64,000 bases of DNA from Paenibacillus tepidiphilus. Lineage in GTDB: Bacteria > Bacillota > Bacilli > Paenibacillales > Paenibacillaceae. The notes below the pieces were generated by a model. The model ran no database searches, was not told the origin of the DNA, and saw only the letters and a list, made by a program, of their open reading frames with translations. Location: NCBI RefSeq assembly GCF_008635795.1, contig NZ_VWRQ01000012.1, positions 1-64,000 of the forward strand. The letters are read 5' to 3'. Every line of letters starts with the position of its first letter. The first letter of the stretch is position 1. Below are positions 19,557-27,181 of this stretch, one piece after another. The position numbers and the translations under genes were made by a program.

Positions 19557-19967
19557 ATGGATTTCCACACTATGGTGTCCATGGCAGTCTGGACGGCCAG
19601 CGGGGCGGTGCTGCTGTGTGTGCTGATGGTCGTTGATTCGCTGTTTACCCGGTACAATGATTTGGAAGAACTGAAGGCCGGCAATATGGCGGTAACGACG
19701 CGTTTTGTGCTGAAGCTGCTGGCGCAGACCTGCATTTTGGCTGCCTCCATTGCCGCTTCCAGCAGTTTAGGGGATGCGCTGCAGTTCTCCATCATATCAT
19801 TCTGGCTGTTGTTTATCTTAGAGAAGGTTGTTCATTGGCTGCTTGGCCGGATGGGTAAAATCGATCTTGACCATGGCACGCAAACGGGCAAAATCGGCTA
19901 CGGACTGCTATCTGGCACACTTCATGTCATCGGCGCTATGATTATTGCGGCATTTATACTAAGCTAG
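19557..19967 (+). CDS. DUF350 family membrane protein
   Basis: A 136-residue protein with about four hydrophobic helices (roughly 8-28, 49-68, 76-95 and 115-135) and few charges between them, fitting the DUF350 (YjfL-like) family. The biochemical role is unknown. Start support is modest (GGGGGCTAAGG). It lies between pspA and the DUF4178 gene, suggesting a membrane partner for PspA. Confidence 0.75.
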   Translation: MDFHTMVSMAVWTASGAVLLCVLMVVDSLFTRYNDLEELKAGNMAVTTRFVLKLLAQTCILAASIAASSSLGDALQFSIISFWLLFILEKVVHWLLGRMGKIDLDHGTQTGKIGYGLLSGTLHVIGAMIIAAFILS

Positions 19968-20041
19968 GCTTTATTATTGGAGTTAACAACAGAAATTGTA
20001 CATTTGGATTGGAAGCAAGCCGTAGGAGGACTGAGGAGACC

Positions 20042-20548
20042 TTGGGAATTTGGAAACGGATCGGCAATTTATTCTCCAAGCCGGAACCGCCGTCCGCGCC
20101 GAAAAGTATGCTGGATTTGTCACCCGGCGATATCTGTGAGGTATCGCTAGTAACCTATGAGGTGACCGGCCGGACCAAGACGAGCGGGCGGAACGCGTCA
20201 GTGCTGACGCTGCGTGACGGCAGCCGTATCTCTTATTTGCATGTGGAGCAGCGGGAACAGCTGCAATACACGCTGTATCTGCCGATTGACGGCAGACTGG
20301 ACAATCCGGCGGAAGTTCCAGCTACGCTGGAGCTCGACGAACGGACGTTCTATATGGAAGAAGAATATGAAGGTTATGTTGCGGTAGCGGGACAAACGCC
20401 GTTTATGAACGGCGGCCAGCAGCATGTCTGGCAATACCAGTCGGATGATTCACATCTGCTGCGGTTAGAGTGGCAGAACGGCCGCTTTATGCTATATGAA
20501 GGCGAACGGATCATCCCCGCTGATGTGCGGGTTATCCGCGCCTCGTAA
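20042..20548 (+). CDS. DUF4178 domain protein
   Basis: A soluble protein of about 168 residues. After a short basic, amphipathic N-terminus (GIWKRIGNLFSKPEPP), the body is beta-rich: LSPGDICEVSLVTYEVTGRT, then a pattern ending in LRLEWQNGRFMLYEGERI. This is the DUF4178 arrangement. TTG 20042 is chosen because GAGGAG precedes it and family members begin this way; a longer TTG start at 20009 is possible. Function unknown; third gene of the PspA module and followed by a strong terminator. Confidence 0.75.
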   Translation: MGIWKRIGNLFSKPEPPSAPKSMLDLSPGDICEVSLVTYEVTGRTKTSGRNASVLTLRDGSRISYLHVEQREQLQYTLYLPIDGRLDNPAEVPATLELDERTFYMEEEYEGYVAVAGQTPFMNGGQQHVWQYQSDDSHLLRLEWQNGRFMLYEGERIIPADVRVIRAS

Positions 20549-20565
20549 CGAATAGTGGCAGTACA

Positions 20566-20608
20566 AATAAAGCGGAGCTTTGCCGTGAGGCTGAGGCTCC
20601 GCTTTATT
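20566..20608 (+). terminator. terminator of the PspA module
   Basis: AATAAAGCGGAGC pairs with GCTCCGCTTTATT around a 17-base loop. Confidence 0.8.
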
Positions 20609-20643
20609 GCGGTTGTTAAGGATACTTAGTGCTGCCGGGAAAT

Positions 20644-20671
20644 TTTACTTTATATTGACCCATGTTACAAT
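20644..20671 (+). promoter_or_regulatory. putative promoter of moeA
   Basis: TTTACT, 16-bp spacer and TACAAT end about 40 bp ahead of moeA. Confidence 0.45.
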
Positions 20672-20710
20672 CAGTAGAGATGTAACCTATTCAGGCAGCA
20701 AGAGGAGGAG

Positions 20711-21988
20711 ATGATGAGTATGCAAGAGAAGCCGCAAGACGGCAAATTTCAGCGCAGAGCACTGCAGGTGCCAGAGGCGCAGCATAAAGTCATGACTTAC
20801 GCGACAGCGCTTGAACCGGAAGAGATTTCGCTCAGCGCCAGCTGCGGGCGTTATTTGGCGGAGCCGATCTATGCTCCGCATCCGTTTCCGGCGTTCAACC
20901 GTTCCGGCATGGACGGTTACGCATTGATCGCTGCCGATACCGAGCCCTGCAGTAACGGGGAACAGGTCTGGCTGGAGGTCATCGACAATATTCCCTGCGG
21001 TACCGTGTCTTCTCGGACCGTGACCTCGGGTACAGCAGCACGCATCATGACGGGGGCACAGGTTCCGGAGGGTGCAGATACGGTGGCAATGCTTGAAGTG
21101 ACCGAGACCCGGGAGGAGAACGGCATTACTTATGTAGGCTTGCGCAAACCCCAGCAAGCCGCACGCAATATCTCTCCGGCGGGACTTGAGCTCCGGGAAG
21201 GTGACGAAATTCTGGCTGCCGGGCGTTTGATTACGCCTGGAGAAATTGCTGCCTTGGCTGCCTTCGGCGTGCATACCGTGAAGGTGGGCAGACGTCCCAA
21301 GGTGGCGGTAATCGCCACCGGCTCGGAGCTGCTTGAGGTCGATCAGCCGCTTGAACCCGGCAAGATCCGCAACAGCAACTCACCGATGCTGGAAGCGCTG
21401 ATCCGAGAAGCTGGCGGCGAAGCTGTCATGCTGGGTGCAATCTCCGACAATTTGGAGCTGGCCCGCACCAAAGTGCAGATGGCACTGGAGAGCTATGATC
21501 TGGTCATTACGACCGGCGGGGTCTCGGTGGGCGACCATGACATTATGGGCGATCTGGTCCGGGAGCACAGTGGAGAGATGCTGTTCAACAAGGTGGCCAT
21601 GCGTCCGGGCAGTGTAACGACTGCGGCCGTTCGCGGCGGCAAGGTGCTGCTCGCCCTGTCTGGCAACCCGGGTGCTTGCTTCGTCGGGTTCCATTTGTTC
21701 GCCCGTCCGCTTATCGCCAGAATGCAGGGAGCTGCCGAGCCATTCTTGCCGGAGTGGACCGCTGTGCTGGGGGCTGATTATACCAAGGTGAACAACTTCA
21801 CCCGGTTTGTGCGGGCCCGGCTGGAGGTTGAAGAGGGCAGACTCGTTGCGTATCCGGCCTTTATTGACGAGTCATCCGTTATGGTAACTATCAAGGACAG
21901 CGATTGTCTGGTTATCGTACCGCCGGACATGCGCGGAATTACGGCCGGAACCAAGGTGTCGGTGATCAAGCTGCCGGGTGTCCGGTGA
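20711..21988 (+). CDS. moeA: molybdopterin molybdenumtransferase
   Basis: Inserts molybdate into adenylated molybdopterin in molybdenum-cofactor synthesis. Motifs: FNRSGMDGYA, GTAARIMTGAQVPEGAD, TGSELLE, the MPT-binding TTGGVSVGDHD and ALSGNPGACFVGF. At 425 residues it is full length. Three nearby ATGs (20711, 20714, 20720) follow AGAGGAGGAG, so the exact start is uncertain. The stop codon overlaps a GTG that can start mobB, and that junction is duplicated downstream as a 78-bp repeat. Confidence 0.94.
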   Translation: MMSMQEKPQDGKFQRRALQVPEAQHKVMTYATALEPEEISLSASCGRYLAEPIYAPHPFPAFNRSGMDGYALIAADTEPCSNGEQVWLEVIDNIPCGTVSSRTVTSGTAARIMTGAQVPEGADTVAMLEVTETREENGITYVGLRKPQQAARNISPAGLELREGDEILAAGRLITPGEIAALAAFGVHTVKVGRRPKVAVIATGSELLEVDQPLEPGKIRNSNSPMLEALIREAGGEAVMLGAISDNLELARTKVQMALESYDLVITTGGVSVGDHDIMGDLVREHSGEMLFNKVAMRPGSVTTAAVRGGKVLLALSGNPGACFVGFHLFARPLIARMQGAAEPFLPEWTAVLGADYTKVNNFTRFVRARLEVEEGRLVAYPAFIDESSVMVTIKDSDCLVIVPPDMRGITAGTKVSVIKLPGVR

Positions 21989-22207
21989 CGGCAGGAAGAG
22001 CATCCGCACACAAAGGCGGAACAACCAGAAGTAGCGGCGGGGGTGAGACTGCCGGGTGTCCGGTGACGGCAGGAAGAGCGTCCGCACACAAAGGCGGAAC
22101 AACCAGAAGTAGCGGCGGGGGTGAGACTGCCGGGTGTCCGGTGAGGACAGGAAGAGCATCCGCACACAGGGCCGGAACAGTGAGAAGAAGCAGCGGCGGG
22201 GGTGATT
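21971..22207 (+). repeat. three-copy 78-bp tandem repeat at the moeA/mobB junction
   Basis: Units begin at 21971, 22049 and 22127. The first two are almost identical (one A/G change seen); the third is diverged and slightly longer. Each unit begins with the last codons of moeA including its TGA and the overlapping GTG. 78 bp is 26 codons, so the mobB frame stays open through all copies. Confidence 0.92.
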
Positions 22208-22887
22208 CCGGCGGCCGGGGGCTCGGCAGTGCCCGGAGCACCCGGTGCATGAGCGGAAAGTCCGGACGAAGCCGCAGCCGCAGCGCCGGACAAGCCGTAT
22301 CGCATCCGGCTGGGCATACCCGGCAAAGGGACGCTTCGCCCGCACGCAGCCGCGGCACCGGGCCAACAACGCCGCCCGTGTGCCAAATTGTCGGTTACAA
22401 GAACAGCGGCAAGACTACGCTGATTTGCTCGCTGCTTCCATACCTGCGTGAGCGGGGCTGCAAGGTCGGTGTCATCAAGCATGATGCGCATGATTTCGAG
22501 GCAGACCGTGAGCATACTGATACTTGGCGCCACCGCCAGTCTGGTGCCGAAGCGGTAGCGATCACGAGCCCCCGGCGGACTGCGGTCATCGAAGAGCGGG
22601 GAAGCACGCTTGAAGAACTGCTTGCTCTGATGTCAGGATGTGATTATGTCCTGGTAGAAGGCTTTAAGACCGCTGGCTACCCCAAATTGGCGCTGATCCG
22701 GTCGGAACAGGATTTGCCACTGCTGGAGGCACCGAATATCGCCGCTGCCGCCGTATGGCTGGGCAACCGGGAGCTTGAAGAGGCTGTACAGACCAGAGGC
22801 ATCCGTCTTTTCGGGATCGACGATACTGCCGGCATTGCCGGATGGCTGTGGCAGCAACGCTATTTTTTTCAAAATTTCAACATATGA
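21985..22887 (+). CDS. mobB: molybdopterin-guanine dinucleotide biosynthesis protein B with repeat-derived N-terminal extension
   Basis: A P-loop GTPase that assists nucleotide attachment to the molybdenum cofactor. The core begins at CQIVGYKNSGKTTL (Walker A) near 22381, followed by VGVIKHDAHDFE, DTWRHRQSGAEAV and DYVLVEGFK, then a normal C-terminus. Ahead of it is ~130 residues of Gly/Ser/Arg/Ala-rich, probably disordered sequence created by the tandem repeat. GTG 21985 overlaps the moeA stop as GTGA and is the likeliest start, but copies of this GTG recur in the later repeats, and GTG 22378 would give a normal-length MobB without the extension though it lacks a ribosome site. Core function is sure; the start is not. 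Confidence 0.85.
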   Translation: MTAGRASAHKGGTTRSSGGGETAGCPVTAGRASAHKGGTTRSSGGGETAGCPVRTGRASAHRAGTVRRSSGGGDSGGRGLGSARSTRCMSGKSGRSRSRSAGQAVSHPAGHTRQRDASPARSRGTGPTTPPVCQIVGYKNSGKTTLICSLLPYLRERGCKVGVIKHDAHDFEADREHTDTWRHRQSGAEAVAITSPRRTAVIEERGSTLEELLALMSGCDYVLVEGFKTAGYPKLALIRSEQDLPLLEAPNIAAAAVWLGNRELEEAVQTRGIRLFGIDDTAGIAGWLWQQRYFFQNFNI

Positions 22888-22925
22888 AAAATTCACAATA
22901 ATAAACATAAAGATCCGGCAAACCC
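22876..22925. repeat. dispersed short repeat, copy 1
   Basis: The first 20 bases (TTCAACATATGAAAAATTCA) are identical to 30306-30325, and the next ~28 bases are similar, ending in a CCGGCA string. It lies just inside and after the mobB 3' end. Confidence 0.6.
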
Positions 22926-23053
22926 TTCAACCTATAACGCACATACGGAAAAAGGACGGGCACAAGCGAAGATTCTCTTCACTTGTCAAGATGAAAGCAG
23001 ATCAGTCACGTAGAACCGGCTGAGCCGTCTTAAACAGGATGGCAACCCATATA

Positions 23054-23091
23054 AACAAGCACAGGGCCAGATAACGGCACCTGTGCTTGTT
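23054..23091. terminator. bidirectional terminator after mobB
   Basis: AACAAGCACAGG pairs with CCTGTGCTTGTT between convergent mobB and the pentapeptide gene. Confidence 0.75.
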
Positions 23092-23105
23092 CTGCGTGGT
23101 TAAGG

Positions 23106-23978
23106 CTATGCGCTCCAGTGGGCAGGCCGGGTGAAGGTAGGGGGCAGCTTGGTATGGGCATCGCCCATAGCCGAATTCAGCTGCGCCTGCGTCAGGAAGA
23201 GGGCGCCGGTCAAATTGGCGCCCCGGAGGTCGGCGTCGCGCATATCGGCGCCGATCAGGTCTGCGGCCACCAGACTCGCGCCGCGGAGATCCGCGGCGAT
23301 GAGGTAAGCGCCCCGCAGACTCAGGGCCCTGAGGTCGGCGCCCCGCAGCTTGGCGCCGACCAGGTCTGCGCCGCGGCCGTAGGCCTTGCGGCGCCCCGGC
23401 TTAGGCAGCAGTTGGCGGAGCGCCGCGCTGCGCGCCAGCTCGCTCGCACGCAGCAGCAGCTCGCCCACTTCGCCGCGCAGCGCAGGCGCGTCCAGGGCGA
23501 GCAGCCCGCCCGGAGGCAGCTGCGTGCAGGCCTCCACCTTGGCCTGCGCTGCGGCCAGGGCCTCCCGGAGCGGCTCCGCAGCCTGCAGACTGCGGGCCTG
23601 CTCCAGATACCACAGCAGCTCATGCAGCAGCTGCATGACCGGGAAGGCCCCGAACATCGCAGCTGCGGACTCGGGGGCCTCGCGCCAGCTCACGCCGCCG
23701 AAGGTCTGCTGGGAGATATACTGGCCGGCACCGAAGCAATCAAACACGGTGCAGCCGCGGAAGCCGAGCTGCCTTAAGCCGGTATGGACACCGCAGCGGA
23801 AATCGGCCTGCAGGTTGGGACAAGGCTGGCCGGCAGCCTTGTCGATGGCGAAATCGGCGGAAGCGCTGAAGGTGAGCGCCGCACAGCACAGGCCGAAGCA
23901 CTGCGCGCAGTCGGCGCTGAGCCGGGCCAGCGATGCTGCGGACGCAGCGGGATCAACATTTTGAGTGAAATCAGACAT
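23106..23978 (-). CDS. pentapeptide-repeat protein with Cys-rich N-terminal region
   Basis: A cytoplasmic protein of about 290 residues. The C-terminal part (about 195-270) is a run of A(D/N)LRG-type pentapeptides (GADLVGAKLRGADL, LIGADMRDADLRGANL) that should fold into a right-handed quadrilateral beta-helix. The N-terminal half has a Cys-rich segment (DCAQCFGLCCAALTF, CPNL, RCGVHTG, GCTVFDCFG), suggesting a metal site, and a central Ala/Leu-rich helical region. ATG 23978 has better spacing from AGGAGG than ATG 23981. Extreme GC gives long open frames on the other strand, which I consider shadows. Function unknown; family members include gyrase-protecting proteins, but nothing here shows that role. 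Confidence 0.85.
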   Translation of the reverse strand: MSDFTQNVDPAASAASLARLSADCAQCFGLCCAALTFSASADFAIDKAAGQPCPNLQADFRCGVHTGLRQLGFRGCTVFDCFGAGQYISQQTFGGVSWREAPESAAAMFGAFPVMQLLHELLWYLEQARSLQAAEPLREALAAAQAKVEACTQLPPGGLLALDAPALRGEVGELLLRASELARSAALRQLLPKPGRRKAYGRGADLVGAKLRGADLRALSLRGAYLIAADLRGASLVAADLIGADMRDADLRGANLTGALFLTQAQLNSAMGDAHTKLPPTFTRPAHWSA

Positions 23979-24048
23979 CATAGTTCCTCCTGGTGGTTAC
24001 CTGCAAGAGCAAGAACAGGTATAGGAATAGTTCAACCGCTTGGCGTCT

Positions 24049-25143
24049 CTAAGCGTTCTCCATGCGGCGCTCAATGGCCTCGGACATCGTTTTGTCGGTC
24101 AGATGGGCATAGACCTCCGTTGTTTCGGTCGAGGCGTGGCCGAGCTGCTCTTTGGTTTTGTAGATATCATTTTGCAGATAATAGTCGGTAGCGAAGGAAT
24201 GGCGCAGCTTGTGCACCGTTAAATACGGTTTGCCGAAGCGTTTGGCGTATTTAATGATCATCTCCTGGATGGCCCGCTTGGTCATCCGTGACCCTTCCTG
24301 GCTGCCGTTGCGCAGCGCGATGAACAGCGCCTTCTCTTTCTTGGGTGTCTTGTAGCGGGACTGCCGCAGGCTTAAATATTGGGTGAGATCGTCTTTAGCC
24401 TGTTCCCGGAAATACACCGGCGTCTTGAAGGTCTCGTCGTTATTGCCTTTGCGGTAGACATACAGCAGCTTGTTGTTAATATCCAGATCATCCAAGTTGA
24501 GATTGACGACTTCGGAGACACGCAATCCGGAATTGAGGATCAGGCTGGCGATGCAGGCATCCCGTTCCCGGTTCTGCTGAAACGCGTAATACGCCTGCTT
24601 GTTGCCTTCCACATCCCGGCCGTAGCCCTCATAGATGTACCCGATAAATTCCAGCAGCTCTTCGTCCTCCAGAATTTTGCCCTTTAGCTTGGCAGCCGTA
24701 TCTTTCGGTTTATGGATGCGCTTAATCTCCACCTTGGCCATAATATTGCGCTTCAGCAGCGGATAAAAGTCCTCATCCTCGGCAATCTGGCTTAAATAAT
24801 GAAACAGGGAGCGCAGCGCCGACAGCTTGCGGGATACGGTGACTTTGGAGTTGGCGTTCTCGCTGCGGGTGGTCAAATACAGCCGGTAGCCGACGATGCT
24901 CTCCATACGCAGGGTCTCCAGATCGATAAGCGTAATCTCACCGTTACTTGCCCCCTGGGACAAGCCTTCCGCCCGCAGCCAGCTGAAGAAGGAGTCGTAA
25001 TCACGGAGATACTCCAGCAGGGTGGAGGGGGACAGATCCGGTCGCTTATAGTCGATAAATTGCTGCACGAACCAGGGCATCAGCGGCAGGCGCTCATCGA
25101 GATGCTTGCGGTCACTGGCTTTTTGGATACTGATGGCGGTCAC
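24049..25143 (-). CDS. xerS: tyrosine recombinase XerS
   Basis: A 364-residue site-specific recombinase resembling the single-protein XerS of streptococci, which resolves chromosome dimers at a dif-type site beside its gene. The core-binding domain covers about 25-145, the catalytic domain about 170-360, with the first Arg in LNSGLRVSEV, the HKLRHSF box, the second His in LGHASTETTEV and the Tyr nucleophile in VYAHLTDK. The start is GTG with a weak ribosome site. I did not find a recognisable dif site upstream. A housekeeping role is more likely than a mobile-element one, because no cargo or att repeats are visible. Confidence 0.88.
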   Translation of the reverse strand: MTAISIQKASDRKHLDERLPLMPWFVQQFIDYKRPDLSPSTLLEYLRDYDSFFSWLRAEGLSQGASNGEITLIDLETLRMESIVGYRLYLTTRSENANSKVTVSRKLSALRSLFHYLSQIAEDEDFYPLLKRNIMAKVEIKRIHKPKDTAAKLKGKILEDEELLEFIGYIYEGYGRDVEGNKQAYYAFQQNRERDACIASLILNSGLRVSEVVNLNLDDLDINNKLLYVYRKGNNDETFKTPVYFREQAKDDLTQYLSLRQSRYKTPKKEKALFIALRNGSQEGSRMTKRAIQEMIIKYAKRFGKPYLTVHKLRHSFATDYYLQNDIYKTKEQLGHASTETTEVYAHLTDKTMSEAIERRMENA

Positions 25144-25364
25144 CTACTTTCTGAAGTTCCTGTAAACATACCTGTCTCTATTTTACCATGTTTTGCACAG
25201 TATGGCCCGGAATGCAGAGAAGCTTTGGTTAGGGCAGAGGTTAGAAATGTGTTTTCCGGCTGCAGTGTTAATACGTATTGGGGAATATAGTAATAGCAGC
25301 ACAGTCCAAAACTAGTGACTTCATGTATAATTGAGAAACCACTCATAGTTAAGGAGTTTTATGG

Positions 25365-26411
25365 ATGAAGAAGCAGCTGCAGGTTTTTATTTCGTCTACA
25401 TATACGGATATGATTGAGGAAAGACAGGCTGCTATCCTGGCAGTTCTCAATGCCGGCCATATACCTGTGGGCATGGAAGATTTGTTTAAGTTAGATGACA
25501 GGTTACAGAAGGCTACTATTCAGCGCTGGATACAGGAATCCGATGTGTTCATGCTGATTCTGGGCGGCAGATATGGCGGTATTGACGAGGAGTCAGGCAA
25601 GAGCCATCCCCATTGGGAATATGATTATGCCGGGGAGCTGGGGAAGCGCAGAATTGCGATGGTTATTAGCGATCGTAAGCTGGCGGACAAAACACAGGAC
25701 AATCCCACTTATTTAGAAAGGATCAACTATCCCGTTTATTTGGATTTTAAAGGCCTGGTCTTGCAGAATGGCTCGGAATTGTATGAAGATGTAAAAGATA
25801 TCCGGTTGATAACGATGGAGGCATTAAGGAAATTGGAGTCAGACCCGTCTCTGGTTGGCTGGATTAGGGCGGATCAGGTGGAAAGTGTGGAAGAGACACT
25901 GAGAGAGAATGCTGCATTATTGAAGGAAATTGCCAGGCTGAAGGCTGAAAATGCTAAGCTGAAGCAACAGCAGGAACACAAGGTGCTAATCAATGGTATG
26001 GATTATGAGGATATCAAGAATATACTCGAAACTACTGTTATTACCTTGCCCAAAGAAGCATCCAGTACGAAAACTGCCAAGGATGTGAGCTTGCTAAAAG
26101 CGCTGCTTGCGTTATCTAATATTTTTGCAACCGGAGTTACCAACGGATCTGGTGAAAGTGACAACAGGCTTGCCGTCTATTATCATGTAACACCGAAATT
26201 ATTGACTTTCGGGATTCTGGAAAAGGTAAAGGTTGCAGGCGCCAGATTTGAGAGAATTCAAATGTCCAAAGAAGGGCATAAATTTCTGGCGAAATATTTA
26301 ATGGAGAACGCGCCGATCACTCCCGTTGTAAGAGCTAAGCCTGACGGAGCAAAAACTTCAGTAATCAGAAAAGGGATACTCCGGACAAAAGATGAAATCA
26401 GCGGAGAGTAG
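25365..26411 (+). CDS. DUF4062 domain protein with coiled coil and C-terminal domain
   Basis: A 348-residue soluble protein. Residues ~4-165 match DUF4062: QVFISSTYTDMIEERQAA, then DVFMLILGGRYGG and SHPHWEYDYA. This is a TIR/nucleotide-deoxyribosyltransferase-like fold often found at the head of STAND ATPases and other putative immune or effector proteins. Here there is no NTPase domain; a Leu/Glu/Lys coiled coil (about 172-207) leads to a C-terminal domain (about 215-330) of unknown type. AAGGAG precedes ATG 25365, and TATAAT at 25326 is a possible -10. It has lower GC than its neighbours, hinting at recent acquisition. Function is unknown; defence is inference. Confidence 0.8.
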   Translation: MKKQLQVFISSTYTDMIEERQAAILAVLNAGHIPVGMEDLFKLDDRLQKATIQRWIQESDVFMLILGGRYGGIDEESGKSHPHWEYDYAGELGKRRIAMVISDRKLADKTQDNPTYLERINYPVYLDFKGLVLQNGSELYEDVKDIRLITMEALRKLESDPSLVGWIRADQVESVEETLRENAALLKEIARLKAENAKLKQQQEHKVLINGMDYEDIKNILETTVITLPKEASSTKTAKDVSLLKALLALSNIFATGVTNGSGESDNRLAVYYHVTPKLLTFGILEKVKVAGARFERIQMSKEGHKFLAKYLMENAPITPVVRAKPDGAKTSVIRKGILRTKDEISGE

Positions 26412-26515
26412 GAGAGGCGCTTTTTATCTGAATAGAAACGCAATCTTATCCTATTGAGCTTTTTTGGGTAAAATATAAGAAATACATGTTACATATTTTC
26501 ACGAGGTGAACTCTA

Positions 26516-27025
26516 ATGGAACTGGGACTGGAACTGGTGCCGAAGGAGCGGAAAGAGTTGATCAGCAGGCTGATGCAGTTCTATCTGTATGATTTCACCC
26601 GCTACCTGGAGCTGGAAGTAGATCAGAATGGAGAATTTCCCGCCTATCCCGGTCTGGATGCGTACTGGAACAGCGGGAACAACAAATTTCCTTACGTGTT
26701 TACCGCAGACGGGCAGATCGCCGGGTTTGCTTTGGTGGATCGGCTGCTGCGGAGTTCCGAGGGGCAGTTTTATATGACTGAATTTTTTGTGATGCAAAAA
26801 TACCGCCGCAGCGGTCTGGGCACCTGGGCGGCCCACCGTTTGTTCGACATGTTCCCCGGGGACTGGAAGGTGTCGCAGGTACGCGCCAACACCCCGGCAC
26901 GGAATTTCTGGCACCGGGTCATCGGTGATTATACGGGCGGCGATTTCAAAGAGCGGTTCAATCCGCGGCAAGGCAATCCCAGTCAATATTTCAGCACATT
27001 AAGTATTAATAGGGTGAAAAAATAA
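26516..27025 (+). CDS. GNAT family N-acetyltransferase
   Basis: A 169-residue acyl-CoA-dependent transferase. The core is FALVDRLLRSSEGQFYMTEFFV followed by the acetyl-CoA loop RRSGLGTWAAHRLF (R/Q-x-x-G-x-G/A). Residues 1-60 resemble the "predicted acetyltransferase" group with a YLYDFTRYLELEV start. The ribosome site is GAGGTGA. Substrate unknown. Monocistronic between the DUF4062 and lipoprotein genes. Confidence 0.85.
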   Translation: MELGLELVPKERKELISRLMQFYLYDFTRYLELEVDQNGEFPAYPGLDAYWNSGNNKFPYVFTADGQIAGFALVDRLLRSSEGQFYMTEFFVMQKYRRSGLGTWAAHRLFDMFPGDWKVSQVRANTPARNFWHRVIGDYTGGDFKERFNPRQGNPSQYFSTLSINRVKK

Positions 27026-27181
27026 AAGTGCAGTCCACGAACGGCTCCGCACCTGTTTTCTGTAAACAGTTGCGGGCATTATTAATGGTATTAATTAATA
27101 TCCGGAGAGAATTTCGTCAGTATTTCGGTGTGTCCCCGCAACTTCCGGACATTTCCAGCGTCTGGTCATTGAGGTGATTGG

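Noticed and set aside
21778-22533. Antisense open frame over the moeA/mobB repeats, rich in Cys and Ser
   Set aside because: It is opposite two well-supported genes, and its repeats are the complement of the 78-bp units. No start signal.
24049-25364. XerS plus DUF4062 gene as an integrative element
   Set aside because: No flanking direct repeats, tRNA target or cargo were seen. XerS is usually a housekeeping gene.
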